DNA of 64,000 nucleotides from Nostoc sp. UHCC 0870 (GTDB lineage: Bacteria; Cyanobacteriota; Cyanobacteriia; Cyanobacteriales; Nostocaceae), in NCBI RefSeq assembly GCF_022063185.1, contig NZ_CP091913.1:5433141-5497140 (forward strand), in the 5' to 3' direction. How positions within the stretch are numbered: the stretch's first letter is position 1; every line of letters starts with the position of its first letter. Of the stretch, positions 8,635 to 16,445 are shown piece after piece. A program made the translations under genes and the position numbers. The notes beneath the pieces were generated by a model. It did not search any database, was not told the origin of the DNA, and saw nothing but the letters and a program-made list of their open reading frames with translations.

Positions 8635-9930
8635 TCACTTGAAAATTAAATCTAAACGTTGCTGACTAGCTTGCAATGCTGCTTGAGGAGAACTTTTACC
8701 CAACACAACAGCTTCAACTGCTCTACCTATGCTATCTGAAATACGATTATAACCAGGAAAAATCGGACGACTACGCCCATATTTTGCCTGTTCTAAAAAT
8801 ACCTTTACTTGTGGTAATTTCTGCACAAATTCTTGATATCTTGTACTTTCACGCGACTTTAAATTAATCGGTAAATAACCTGCTGCCAATGCAATTTCTG
8901 TTTGAAACTCTTCACTCATTGTATATTCAGCAAACTTAAACGCAGCTTTTTGGCGTTCTGGTGTTGTCTTAAAAAAGAAGAGATTTTCGCCGCCAATACT
9001 GGTAGCTGGATTTTGATGAACAGGTAGCGGAAATACCCCAAAATCAATATCAGTTGTCTGCAATTGTCCTAAATTCCAAGGGCCGTTGATTTGCATTGCT
9101 ACCTTTCCAGACAGTAGGGGGTCTGTCTCATAACCTCGTTCTGGACTAGATAGCATTGTCGAACCATCTTCGACTAGATTACGCCAAAATTGCAACGCTG
9201 CGATCGCACTTTGATTTTCTGGCAACATCACACCTGCTGCACTGTGTCCGTCCCCACTTACCAATTCGCCGCCACCACTCCACATAAATGGTAGCCAAGT
9301 AAACACCGTAAATTCTCCCTTCCCTAAAGGCAGAAACATTCCATACTGGTCTATTCGTCCATCACCATCAACATCACGAGTTAATTGCTTGGCAACTTGG
9401 CGAAACTCCTCCCAAGTGCGGGGTATGGCTTTGATACCTGCTGCTTGAAATAAACTTGGACGGTAAAAAATGCCCACATTATTCGTAGCGAAGGGAACTG
9501 ACCAAAGTTTGCCTTGGTATTCCATCGATGAATATAGAGTGGGGTCAATTTCCTCCTTAATTGGAGATTTGGACAGCATCTCATCTACAGAAATCAACGC
9601 ACCCAGTTCGACTAATTGACCTGTGATAGTGGGATTAAACCACAATAAATCAGGTGGTGCATTACCTACAACAGCCGCCAAAATTTTCGGCATTTGCTGA
9701 TCTTGCTGACCCACATACAGCGACTCTACCTGAATATTGGGGTGAGTTTGGTTAAATTTATCAACCAGCCTTTGTAATACATCCCGGTTAGGCGGCGGAT
9801 TTACCCCATGCCAAAAAGTGATATGTGTAACTCGATTCCCTTCCACTCCAGAGCGTATAGTCTGACATCCAGTGACAGATAGTATTCCTACCAGCAGTAA
9901 CAGCAAGAAACGGCAAAGCTTATACTGCAA
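8635..9930 (-). CDS. Sugar ABC transporter substrate-binding lipoprotein
   Basis: This 431-residue extracytoplasmic binding protein of family 1 has a lipoprotein signal (hydrophobic 8-19, lipobox SVTGC with Cys22). Typical features are ITFWHGVNPP at the mature N-terminus, PDLLWFNPT, the block VPFATNNVGIFYRPS, and GKVAMQINGPW. It would deliver a carbohydrate to a CUT1 importer. The permease at 2979-3863 is the only other transporter part in the window, and no ATPase is present. The ligand is unknown. Confidence 0.88.
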   Translation of the reverse strand: MQYKLCRFLLLLLVGILSVTGCQTIRSGVEGNRVTHITFWHGVNPPPNRDVLQRLVDKFNQTHPNIQVESLYVGQQDQQMPKILAAVVGNAPPDLLWFNPTITGQLVELGALISVDEMLSKSPIKEEIDPTLYSSMEYQGKLWSVPFATNNVGIFYRPSLFQAAGIKAIPRTWEEFRQVAKQLTRDVDGDGRIDQYGMFLPLGKGEFTVFTWLPFMWSGGGELVSGDGHSAAGVMLPENQSAIAALQFWRNLVEDGSTMLSSPERGYETDPLLSGKVAMQINGPWNLGQLQTTDIDFGVFPLPVHQNPATSIGGENLFFFKTTPERQKAAFKFAEYTMSEEFQTEIALAAGYLPINLKSRESTRYQEFVQKLPQVKVFLEQAKYGRSRPIFPGYNRISDSIGRAVEAVVLGKSSPQAALQASQQRLDLIFK

Positions 9931-10146
9931 ATTTCTTCTTACTTTGGATGTGAGAGGAGTGGAAAAAAAACCGCATAGCAGACTAATTCGTAATTCTCTA
10001 ACAAAGAGTACGCCTATATGGGAACAAAGCCAAGACCCTTAAGGCTTATCTTTTACCCAATCCCCAGTCCCTAACCTTCCCTTTGCATCTGGGCAGAAGC
10101 TATGTATATCCTAGACTATTGGAGAGTGCAGAAATAATTTCAGCTT

Positions 10147-10905
10147 ATGGCAGGTCATAGTAAATGGGCAAATATTAAACGCCAAAAGGCAGTAGTTGAT
10201 GCCAAAAAAGGGAAAACTTTTACACAGTTATCCAGAGCGATTATTGTGGCTGCGAGAAACGGTGTCCCAGACCCAGCAGGTAATTTTCAACTACGTACAG
10301 CTATTGATAAAGCTAAGATTGCGGGTATTCCTAATGACAATATTGAAAGAGCGATCGCTAAAGGTGCAGGTACATTTAGCGGCGATAATCATACCTTAGA
10401 AGAGATTCGCTACGAAGGTTATGGACCTGGTGGTGTAGCAATTTTAATCGAAGCCCTAACCGATAACCGCAATCGCACGGCGGCTGATTTACGGGTAGCT
10501 TTTAGTAAAAACGGCGGGAACTTGGGTGAAACTGGCTGTGTTAGCTGGATGTTTGACCAAAAGGGTGTATGTATAGTCTCAGGTGTTGTGGATGAAGACC
10601 AGTTGTTAGAAGCATCTCTAGAAGGTGGTGCTGAATCTTACGAAATGACAGAAGAAGACACAGCCGAGGTATTTACCACCATAGCCAATTTAGAAATCCT
10701 TAACCAAAGCCTCAAAGACCAAGGCTTTACAGTTACTGAGGTAGAATTGCGTTGGATTCCCAGCAATAATATAGAAGTGACAGAACCAGAGCAAGCGCGA
10801 TCGCTCCTCAAGTTAATTGATACTCTAGAAAGTCTTGATGATGTCCAAAATGTCACCTCTAACTTTGATATGTCAGAGCAATTATTAGCTGTCAGTATGG
10901 CTTAG
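10147..10905 (+). CDS. YebC/PmpR family protein
   Basis: This 252-residue cytoplasmic protein opens with the family signature MAGHSKWANIKRQK, followed by GIPNDNIERAI and YEGYGPGGVAILIEALTDNR. The full length equals the family norm. YebC proteins have been described both as transcriptional regulators and as factors relieving ribosome stalling; the sequence does not distinguish the two. It is followed 42 bases later by the toxin-antitoxin pair on the same strand. Confidence 0.93.
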   Translation: MAGHSKWANIKRQKAVVDAKKGKTFTQLSRAIIVAARNGVPDPAGNFQLRTAIDKAKIAGIPNDNIERAIAKGAGTFSGDNHTLEEIRYEGYGPGGVAILIEALTDNRNRTAADLRVAFSKNGGNLGETGCVSWMFDQKGVCIVSGVVDEDQLLEASLEGGAESYEMTEEDTAEVFTTIANLEILNQSLKDQGFTVTEVELRWIPSNNIEVTEPEQARSLLKLIDTLESLDDVQNVTSNFDMSEQLLAVSMA

Positions 10906-10971
10906 AAATAGCTATTGCTGAAGCTTTTACCCTAGTGATACCTTAATATGGCATTGGTTGAGGTAAAAACC

Positions 10972-11262
10972 ATGAAACGGGATGAAGTCCTGGTAATTCT
11001 AGCTGCACACCAAGAAAAGTTACAGGAATTAGGAGTAAAATCCCTTAATTTGTTCGGTTCAGTGGCACGGGATGAAGCTCGTCCAGATAGTGATGTAGAC
11101 TTTTTAGTGGAGTTTCATCGACCGGGTGGATTGTTTCAACTTTTTCAAGTTCAGTATTATTTAGAAGATATTCTAGGGTGTTCTGTAGATTTGGGAACTC
11201 AGGATGCTTTGAGAGAACATTTACGTGAACCTGTACTCAAGGATGTTATTCGTGCCTTCTAG
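10972..11262 (+). CDS. MntA-type nucleotidyltransferase antitoxin
   Basis: This 96-residue minimal nucleotidyltransferase carries the GSx10DxD motif (G29, S30, D41, D43 in LFGSVARDE...SDVDF). In MntA/HepT systems the MNT protein neutralises the HepT RNase by adding AMP units to a tyrosine next to the active site. An in-frame ATG also exists at 10948. The one at 10972 has a GAGG eight bases upstream, so I prefer it. Its 3' end overlaps the start of the HepT partner, the usual arrangement. Confidence 0.82.
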   Translation: MKRDEVLVILAAHQEKLQELGVKSLNLFGSVARDEARPDSDVDFLVEFHRPGGLFQLFQVQYYLEDILGCSVDLGTQDALREHLREPVLKDVIRAF

Positions 11263-11605
11263 AGACTGGCGGCTTCGCATTCAAGATATTGTGGAATCTA
11301 TTACTGAAATTGAACAATGTACAAGTAATGTCAGCTTTGAAGAATTTGAAAAAAATCAAACGCTTGTCAAAGCTGTTCTCTACGATTTCGTAGTGATTGG
11401 AGAAGCTATTAGGAGTGTACCTCATGAAATCCAGTTACGGTATCCTCTCATCCCTTGGCGTTTAATGGGAGGTATGCGAAATGTTGTCACGCACGAATAT
11501 TTCCAAGTTAACTTGAGTAGGGTTTGGGCAACGATTCAAGAGGATCTACCTTCGTTAGTACCACACCTATTAGAAGTGCTGGAGAACGAAGGATTGGGAG
11601 AATAG
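11252..11605 (+). CDS. HepT-like RNase toxin (DUF86)
   Basis: This 117-residue all-helical protein contains the RX4HXY active-site motif of HepT ribonucleases (MRNVVTHEYF near residue 85). The tyrosine is the residue AMPylated by MntA in characterised systems. Three starts are possible: GTG 11225, ATG 11243 and GTG 11252. The last gives the typical N-terminus PSRDWRLRIQDI and has AAGGA eight bases upstream. It overlaps the antitoxin by 11 bases, indicating translational coupling. Confidence 0.82.
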   Translation: MPSRDWRLRIQDIVESITEIEQCTSNVSFEEFEKNQTLVKAVLYDFVVIGEAIRSVPHEIQLRYPLIPWRLMGGMRNVVTHEYFQVNLSRVWATIQEDLPSLVPHLLEVLENEGLGE

Positions 11606-12025
11606 GTGAAGTACTCCGGCTTGCTACGCTGAAGCCGGAGCTTCAAAAATAACAACCATCATCGTTTCGCGTCTCATTCGCCGTTGCTCTGTTGGGTGTA
11701 CTTATCGCTAAGTACCCGGAACTAAATCCGGTCTGAGTCTTACACAGCGTTTCTGGTATTGCTACCTTTATCTCTTCATGGAGAGAACCCGCGCCGCCGT
11801 CCGCCCTCCGCAGACAGTTTTATTACTTTTTCGTACAGTAGGCTTGGTTTATTTTTTACAGCAGAACGTAATCATGCTAACCAGTGGTCTACTCTTTCCC
11901 CCTTTCTCTCGCTCTTAGTCTAGGCAAGCATATTACTGCTACTGTGGCCGTTTGTTATATGAGTCGAGTGGGTGGGTCAACAACCATTTATATAATCCCA
12001 TAAATGTATCCATGCAAGTGATACA
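11606..12025 (-). mobile_element. IS200/IS605-like end relic, minus orientation
   Basis: There is no gene. A strong hairpin at about 11607-11642 (TACTCCGGCTT / AAGCCGGAG) resembles an IS605-family end. Read on the minus strand, a structured, GC-richer tract (GGACGGCGGCGCGGG, and GGTAGCAATACC) leads into it, as in the 3' RNA-encoding end of TnpB elements. No transposase is left. The assignment is by resemblance only. Confidence 0.35.
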
Positions 12026-12028
12026 TTA

Positions 12029-12208
12029 TCAAAGAAAGATCCATAGCAAGTTAGGCTTTCCCAAAAGCGAAATGACAAACTAAAAGCTTATGCAAACAGT
12101 AAAGAAAAAACAGTTACACAGTTGGTTGAAGATTGGATCGACAGGTTGCCTAGCCCCAAGATTAACGACTCCTTATCCAACCCACTCCCTAATCAACCTG
12201 ACGGTTGA
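12029..12208 (+). pseudogene. Broken ribbon-helix-helix-like small protein
   Basis: Reading the frame that ends at TGA 12206 gives SKKDP, a TAG stop at 12044, then QVRLSQKRNDKLKAYANSKE and KTVTQLVEDWIDRLPSPK. The pattern of a short strand followed by two helices, with a T-V-T-Q-L-V-E-D-W turn, looks like an RHH/CopG-type DNA-binding protein. No ATG, GTG or TTG start is available after the stop in this frame, so the gene appears inactivated by the amber codon and loss of its start. The ORF starting at 12090 in another frame is its shadow. Confidence 0.45.
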
Positions 12209-12229
12209 TATTGGTCGGAGTTGGAATCG

Positions 12230-12320
12230 TCGCCGTCCGCTCACAATCCCCACCCTACTAAGAGTTGTTCGCGTAGCGTCTCGCAGAGAGGGTGGGGACT
12301 TCCGCGACACGTTAAACAAG
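12230..12320 (+). mobile_element. IS605/TnpB-type right-end hairpin relic
   Basis: A CCCCACCCT/AGGGTGGGG stem (12249-12297) encloses a copy of a dispersed repeat (12267-12292). The tail ACTTCCGCGACACG follows. The layout matches the end of the relic at the start of the window. Together with the RHH pseudogene it forms a small decayed cassette. Confidence 0.4.
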
Positions 12321-12398
12321 TCCCTAATCACCTATTTTTACTGCACTGTCAAAGTGAAATTATAAAGTCCACTTTTCTATGTAATAGGAGAAAGTCTG

Positions 12399-13004
12399 AT
12401 GACTCATACACCATCAAAATTTCTCACTTTCGAGGATTTTCTGGCTCAATACCGCGACAATCCCCGCTACGAATTGTCTGACGGAGAACTAGTTGATATG
12501 GAACCCACAGGCCCCCACGAAACCGTTAGCGGCAAACTAGCGACCAAAATTGGTATTGCCATTACCAACGCACAACTCCCTTGGTTTATTCCTAGGACTT
12601 GCCTGATTCGCCCCTTTGCTGATGCTATGACTGCCCGTAGACCAGATATTATTGTCCTGGATGAAACTGTTATCCCCAGTGAACCCCTTTGGGAGCAAGA
12701 ACCAGTAATTACCCTCGGTCGCTCGGTTAAACTAGTGGTCGAGGTTGTTAGCAGCAACTGGGAAACTGATTACGCCCGTAAAGTCGAAGAATATGCCCTC
12801 TTAGGCATCCCTGAATACTGGATTGCTGACTATCGAGGACTCGGTGGAGTTGCTTTTATTGGTAGACCCAAACAGCCCACTTTTACAGTTTGCCAGTTGA
12901 GTGGTGATGATTATAACCAGCAGCAGTACCGTCTGGGTGAAGCGATCGCTTCTAGTATCTTGCCAAGTATGCAACTGCGACTGGATGATATCCTACCTCT
13001 CTAA
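12399..13004 (+). CDS. Uma2/DUF820 family PD-(D/E)XK nuclease-like protein
   Basis: This 201-residue protein has the Uma2 core: the N-terminal YELSDGELVDMEPTGPHE segment, RRPDIIVLDE near residue 85, KLVVEVVS near 115 and the closing YARKVEEYALLGIPEYWI. All expected acidic and lysine residues of the PD-(D/E)XK site appear present. A GGAG-type ribosome-binding site precedes the ATG. It is not closely similar to the other Uma2 protein in the window, so this is family expansion rather than local duplication. Confidence 0.87.
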   Translation: MTHTPSKFLTFEDFLAQYRDNPRYELSDGELVDMEPTGPHETVSGKLATKIGIAITNAQLPWFIPRTCLIRPFADAMTARRPDIIVLDETVIPSEPLWEQEPVITLGRSVKLVVEVVSSNWETDYARKVEEYALLGIPEYWIADYRGLGGVAFIGRPKQPTFTVCQLSGDDYNQQQYRLGEAIASSILPSMQLRLDDILPL

Positions 13005-13008
13005 ACAC

Positions 13009-13500
13009 CTATTTTTCTTGCACTATCAGAGTGTAATCGTACTTAACTCCAGGTTTGAACGCACCCACCCAAATCTTATAAGACCCTCTTTTCCATTGCT
13101 CATCGTCGATACTAGCATCCTTACTCTTACCAGTATCATCACCACAACGAATAGTCTTATCGTCTGGCCCCTTAATTAATAAAGTAGTATCATTACCTCT
13201 ACTGTTGACCAGCACTTTCAAACGGGAAAAATCTTTTTCTAGAACCATAATGTGATCTGGTTTAGGGTCAGCAAAACCAATACAGACATTTCTATCGCGA
13301 TCGCGGTTACTGATTGCTGACAAAGAGAAAGAACCGCCCGTAAAGCCAGTAAATTTTGCCTTTGCTGTTTCAAACCCCGGTGATAGGTTGAATTTACCGA
13401 AATTTGGCGTTTCTGCAATGACAGGGGAAGCAATCATAGCAGCAGATAAAGCTACAAGCCACCCGCCACGAAAATTCAGCCAAGGGCGATAATTTTCCAT
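13009..13500 (-). CDS. Hypothetical exported protein
   Basis: This 163-residue protein has a cleavable signal peptide (hydrophobic GGWLVALSAAMIASPVIA, cleavage expected before ETPNF). The mature part is about 130 residues, beta-rich, with two cysteines (NVCIGF and TIRCGD) that could pair. The segments LLIKGPDDKTIRCGDD and GSYKIWVGAF resemble C-terminal beta-sandwich modules of secreted bacterial proteins. Function unknown. Confidence 0.65.
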   Translation of the reverse strand: MENYRPWLNFRGGWLVALSAAMIASPVIAETPNFGKFNLSPGFETAKAKFTGFTGGSFSLSAISNRDRDRNVCIGFADPKPDHIMVLEKDFSRLKVLVNSRGNDTTLLIKGPDDKTIRCGDDTGKSKDASIDDEQWKRGSYKIWVGAFKPGVKYDYTLIVQEK

Positions 13501-13579
13501 ATTAACCTGCTAAATATGCTTTTATAACAATAAAGATATATACATATTCTAGTTAAAAAATTTCGGTTAAATCACATAA

Positions 13580-13609
13580 AATTGTGACACATTTCTATGT
13601 GCCACAATT
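13580..13609 (-). terminator. Hairpin terminator candidate after the DUF3352 gene
   Basis: A 13-base stem (AATTGTGACACAT / ATGTGCCACAATT, one mismatch) has a TTCT loop. Read on the minus strand it is followed by TTTT. It lies about 100 bases past the stop of the DUF3352 gene. Confidence 0.55.
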
Positions 13610-13707
13610 GTTATCTTTGAAAAAATTGTAAAGTTAAATGATGATGCAGAATTAATAGTTTCTGGACGGGAAGCTGGCAGTTATCTGCTTCATCTAAGAT
13701 AGATTTA

Positions 13708-15372
13708 CTAGGAACGAAGTTCCAGAAAAGCTGCACCTTTGAGTGTTCCTGTGTCAGTACCATAGCTACTGAAGGTGAGCGATCGCAGTTGGTCGAAAAA
13801 TGCTTTATCAAGCACTTCTAAAAGCTTAAGAATAGGCAACTGCCGCTCTAACAAATCGTGACTTTTATTCCAGTCAAGATACACGTAACCTTGGTTTGGT
13901 TCAGGAATTACCGCAATACTGTTTTGGAAATTACGGTTTTTCATGAAAGAATTATCCTTATTAGTAAAAACTTCATTAATTGTTTCTAAGTCAGAAGTGA
14001 AGACTTCGTAATTACCCAAGGTTGTATGTATGCCTTTAACGTTCGCTTCCACGGTGAATGATGGACTGTCTTGAGCATCAGACTTTTTAGTATTAGCGAT
14101 TAATTCTGTCCAAGCAACAACTTTTTGCTCATCCAAACTCAGAGAATTGGTGTTGAGTCCTTGAGAGGAGGCGATCGCATCTAACCGCACAATTCCTTCT
14201 GGAAGACTATCTTGTTTTTCCGCCACAAAAACCCAGCCAGGAGCAGTTTTTCCAGCACGCGGTATGAGTCCTAGCGCATATTCCCCTTGCACCCAGCTAA
14301 ATACATCCTGTGTCAAGTTAATACCCCAAGCTTTTTGGATGGCTAGTAAAGGTTGCTCTAACCGGGAAATCACATCTGTTCCTGAACCAGAGATGGCTGT
14401 TTTAGCTTGCGTCCAGAGTTTGGCTAAATTGCTGTCATTCAAATTATCTAAATGAGAGCCAGAAATTACCAAGCCTGCCGATGAGGGAATATATTGCAAC
14501 GCTCCCACAGGCTGAGACAATGGCGCAGATGGAGGCGTAACTTCCGACATAGTGAGAAAACTAGTCTCTGCTAACAGTCCTTTGGGGTTTAATGTCAGAG
14601 ATGTAATTTGACTATCGTAAATTGGTTCTGGTAGTTCTAACCCTTGCCATTGCGCCAAGGTGGGAAGATTAAAGAAAGTCACCGCCACAGCACCTTTTGG
14701 TAGTTCTTCGATAGCTTTTTGGTATTGGGGAGAACTAGTCAAATTCAAATCAGGTGCTTGGACATTATTAATTGCATCCCGCAGCACTCTAGCATCGTTG
14801 GCAAACAAAACAAAGTTATCCACCACCGCACCAGCTAAGGGTTCTAGCTTTGGTTGTGCATCGTCATAAATGAGCTTTGCACCGTTATATTCCTCCGTTG
14901 TGAGGTTTGCTCCCGCTAACACCCGCTTGGAGAATAACAACTGTACAAAATCGCTACTTTTTGCTGGCTTCTCCGTAGCTAGAGCCATCAGATACCCTGG
15001 TTGCTTGCCATTTTCAAGATCGCGGTCAATATCTAGGGTGGTGACAGCCAGAGTAATTTCGTTTCCTAGCCAGGGTTGAATATCTTGGCGATAATCTAGA
15101 CCACTCTCGGCCAATAAACTGGTTTTGAGTTTAGATATTTCTCCCGCACTTTCCAAAGACTGCAATCGGTCGGGATTTACCAGTAATGACACCGTAACAG
15201 GTGCAAGTTTAGACACGAATATAGCAGCACCAGATTGAGAAGTAGAAGCAATCAGGCTCACCGGACTTTTAGTAAAAAACCAGTAACCAGCTGCGATCGC
15301 CATAATCACCAGTGCGATCGCACCAGCTACGATAAAACTAGAGAATGAACGTTGTGTATTTACAGTAGACAT
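13708..15372 (-). CDS. DUF3352 domain protein, membrane-anchored
   Basis: This protein of about 554 residues has one N-terminal membrane anchor (FIVAGAIALVIMAIAAGYWF near residues 13-32) and a large extracytoplasmic domain. It matches the cyanobacterial DUF3352 family (VSLLVNPDRLQSLE, WLGNEITLAVTTLD, GQLPEGIVRLDA-like blocks and a C-terminal RSLTFSSYGTD). A GTG at 15381 is in frame, but the ATG at 15372 (MSTVNTQ) is the more natural start. No enzymatic activity is known for the family. Confidence 0.82.
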   Translation of the reverse strand: MSTVNTQRSFSSFIVAGAIALVIMAIAAGYWFFTKSPVSLIASTSQSGAAIFVSKLAPVTVSLLVNPDRLQSLESAGEISKLKTSLLAESGLDYRQDIQPWLGNEITLAVTTLDIDRDLENGKQPGYLMALATEKPAKSSDFVQLLFSKRVLAGANLTTEEYNGAKLIYDDAQPKLEPLAGAVVDNFVLFANDARVLRDAINNVQAPDLNLTSSPQYQKAIEELPKGAVAVTFFNLPTLAQWQGLELPEPIYDSQITSLTLNPKGLLAETSFLTMSEVTPPSAPLSQPVGALQYIPSSAGLVISGSHLDNLNDSNLAKLWTQAKTAISGSGTDVISRLEQPLLAIQKAWGINLTQDVFSWVQGEYALGLIPRAGKTAPGWVFVAEKQDSLPEGIVRLDAIASSQGLNTNSLSLDEQKVVAWTELIANTKKSDAQDSPSFTVEANVKGIHTTLGNYEVFTSDLETINEVFTNKDNSFMKNRNFQNSIAVIPEPNQGYVYLDWNKSHDLLERQLPILKLLEVLDKAFFDQLRSLTFSSYGTDTGTLKGAAFLELRS

Positions 15373-15414
15373 ATCTAGCACAAAGGTTTACATAATTGGG
15401 CAATTCAATCTCAA

Positions 15415-15444
15415 ATCCCCAGTCCCCAATCCCCAATCCCCAGT
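15415..15444. repeat. Heptameric repeat (CCCCAAT/CCCCAGT)
   Basis: Four degenerate heptamers lie in the divergent spacer between the DUF3352 gene and the rhodanese gene. Confidence 0.7.
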
Positions 15445-15495
15445 CAGCACATTTTCTGTCAACATGAATAATATAGGATTGTTTACAAAAACGAC

Positions 15496-15855
15496 ATGAC
15501 AGGGAATATTTCGGGTCAACCCATAACTCAAGTTAGTGTAGAAGAACTCGCACAACGTCTGGCTACTAATGATGCAAGTATTCAGTTGGTAGATGTACGT
15601 GAGCCACAAGAATTAGCACTTGCAAAAATTGACGGTTTTGTTAACTTACCACTGAGTGAATTTACTCAGTGGTCAGAACAAATTCACACAATATTGAATC
15701 CTGATGCTGAAACATTAGTGCTATGTCATCATGGCATCCGTTCAGCCCAAATGTGCCAGTGGTTAGTTGTTCAGGGTTTTACAAATGTGAAAAATATTTC
15801 AGGTGGGATTGATGCTTATTCGATCCTAGTTGACCGTTCTATTCCCCAGTATTGA
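15496..15855 (+). CDS. Rhodanese-like domain protein
   Basis: This 119-residue single-domain rhodanese has LVDVREPQEL near residue 31, the active-site loop CHHGIRS with Cys77, and the C-terminal GGIDAYS. The six-residue loop and catalytic cysteine suggest a working persulfide carrier or sulfurtransferase; the substrate is unknown. The stop codon lies seven bases before the first unit of the GGGGTGTA array. Confidence 0.9.
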   Translation: MTGNISGQPITQVSVEELAQRLATNDASIQLVDVREPQELALAKIDGFVNLPLSEFTQWSEQIHTILNPDAETLVLCHHGIRSAQMCQWLVVQGFTNVKNISGGIDAYSILVDRSIPQY

Positions 15856-15862
15856 GCAGGGT

Positions 15863-16135
15863 GGGGTGTAGGGGTGTACTTCGACTTCGCTCAGTAACCG
15901 GGGTGTAGGGGTATAGGGGTGTAGGGGTGTAGGGGTGTAGGGGTGTAGGGGTGTAGGGGTGTAGGGGTGTAGGGGTGTAGGGGTGTAGGGGTGTAGGGGT
16001 GTAGGGGTGTAGGGGTGTAGGGGTGTAGGGGTGTAGGGGTGTAGGGGTGTAGGGGTGTAGGGGTGTAGGGGTGTAGGGGTGTAGGGGTGTAGGGGTGTAG
16101 GGGTGTAGGGGTGTAGGGGTGTAGGGGTGTAGGGG
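15863..16135 (+). repeat. GGGGTGTA octamer tandem array
   Basis: Two units (15863-15878) are separated by a 21-base insert (15879-15899, from CTTCGACTTCGC to AGTAACC) from 29 contiguous units (15900-16131) and a final GGGG. All units are identical except the second of the main array (GGGGTATA). The long minus-strand reading frames of HPYTPTPL repeats are a by-product of the 24-base periodicity. The plus strand has four guanines every eight bases, so it could form G-quadruplexes. Confidence 0.97.
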
Positions 16136-16445
16136 AGACAAGGAAGCCGTCGATAATGACTAATGCCCAATACCCAATCCCCGAAAAAATACGTATCTAA
16201 GAATACAATTTACTTGATGAATCTATATAATAATACCGAAAAAGATAAATAATAGTTGTAATTCAAAGTTTTCGACATAAAAATGTGCTAGACCAATAGC
16301 AACTGAATACTTTCACGTTATCTACTAAAATAGAATTAAATATTTATTTCGCTAATTTCATTAGTCAATTTTAAATTTTTGGTATTCATATTCAAAAACT
16401 TTTTTAAAGCTTGAATAAAATTTGCTCTCCGTCAAACATACTCTT
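16136..16445. other. AT-rich spacer upstream of hrcA
   Basis: No gene is visible. The spacer presumably holds the hrcA promoter. I did not find a clear CIRCE element (TTAGCACTC-N9-GAGTGCTAA). Confidence 0.4.

Noticed and set aside
12090..12481. Two overlapping plus-strand frames of 91 and 86 codons
   Set aside because: They cross the RHH pseudogene, the end hairpin and the Uma2 start in the wrong frames. Composition is that of non-coding repeat DNA.
15863..16135. CRISPR-like array
   Set aside because: Octamers are contiguous with no unique spacers, so it is a simple tandem repeat.
15826..16170. Minus-strand frames encoding HPYTPTPL repeats
   Set aside because: They arise from the GGGGTGTA array (three octamers make eight codons). 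No ribosome-binding site or non-repetitive domain is present.
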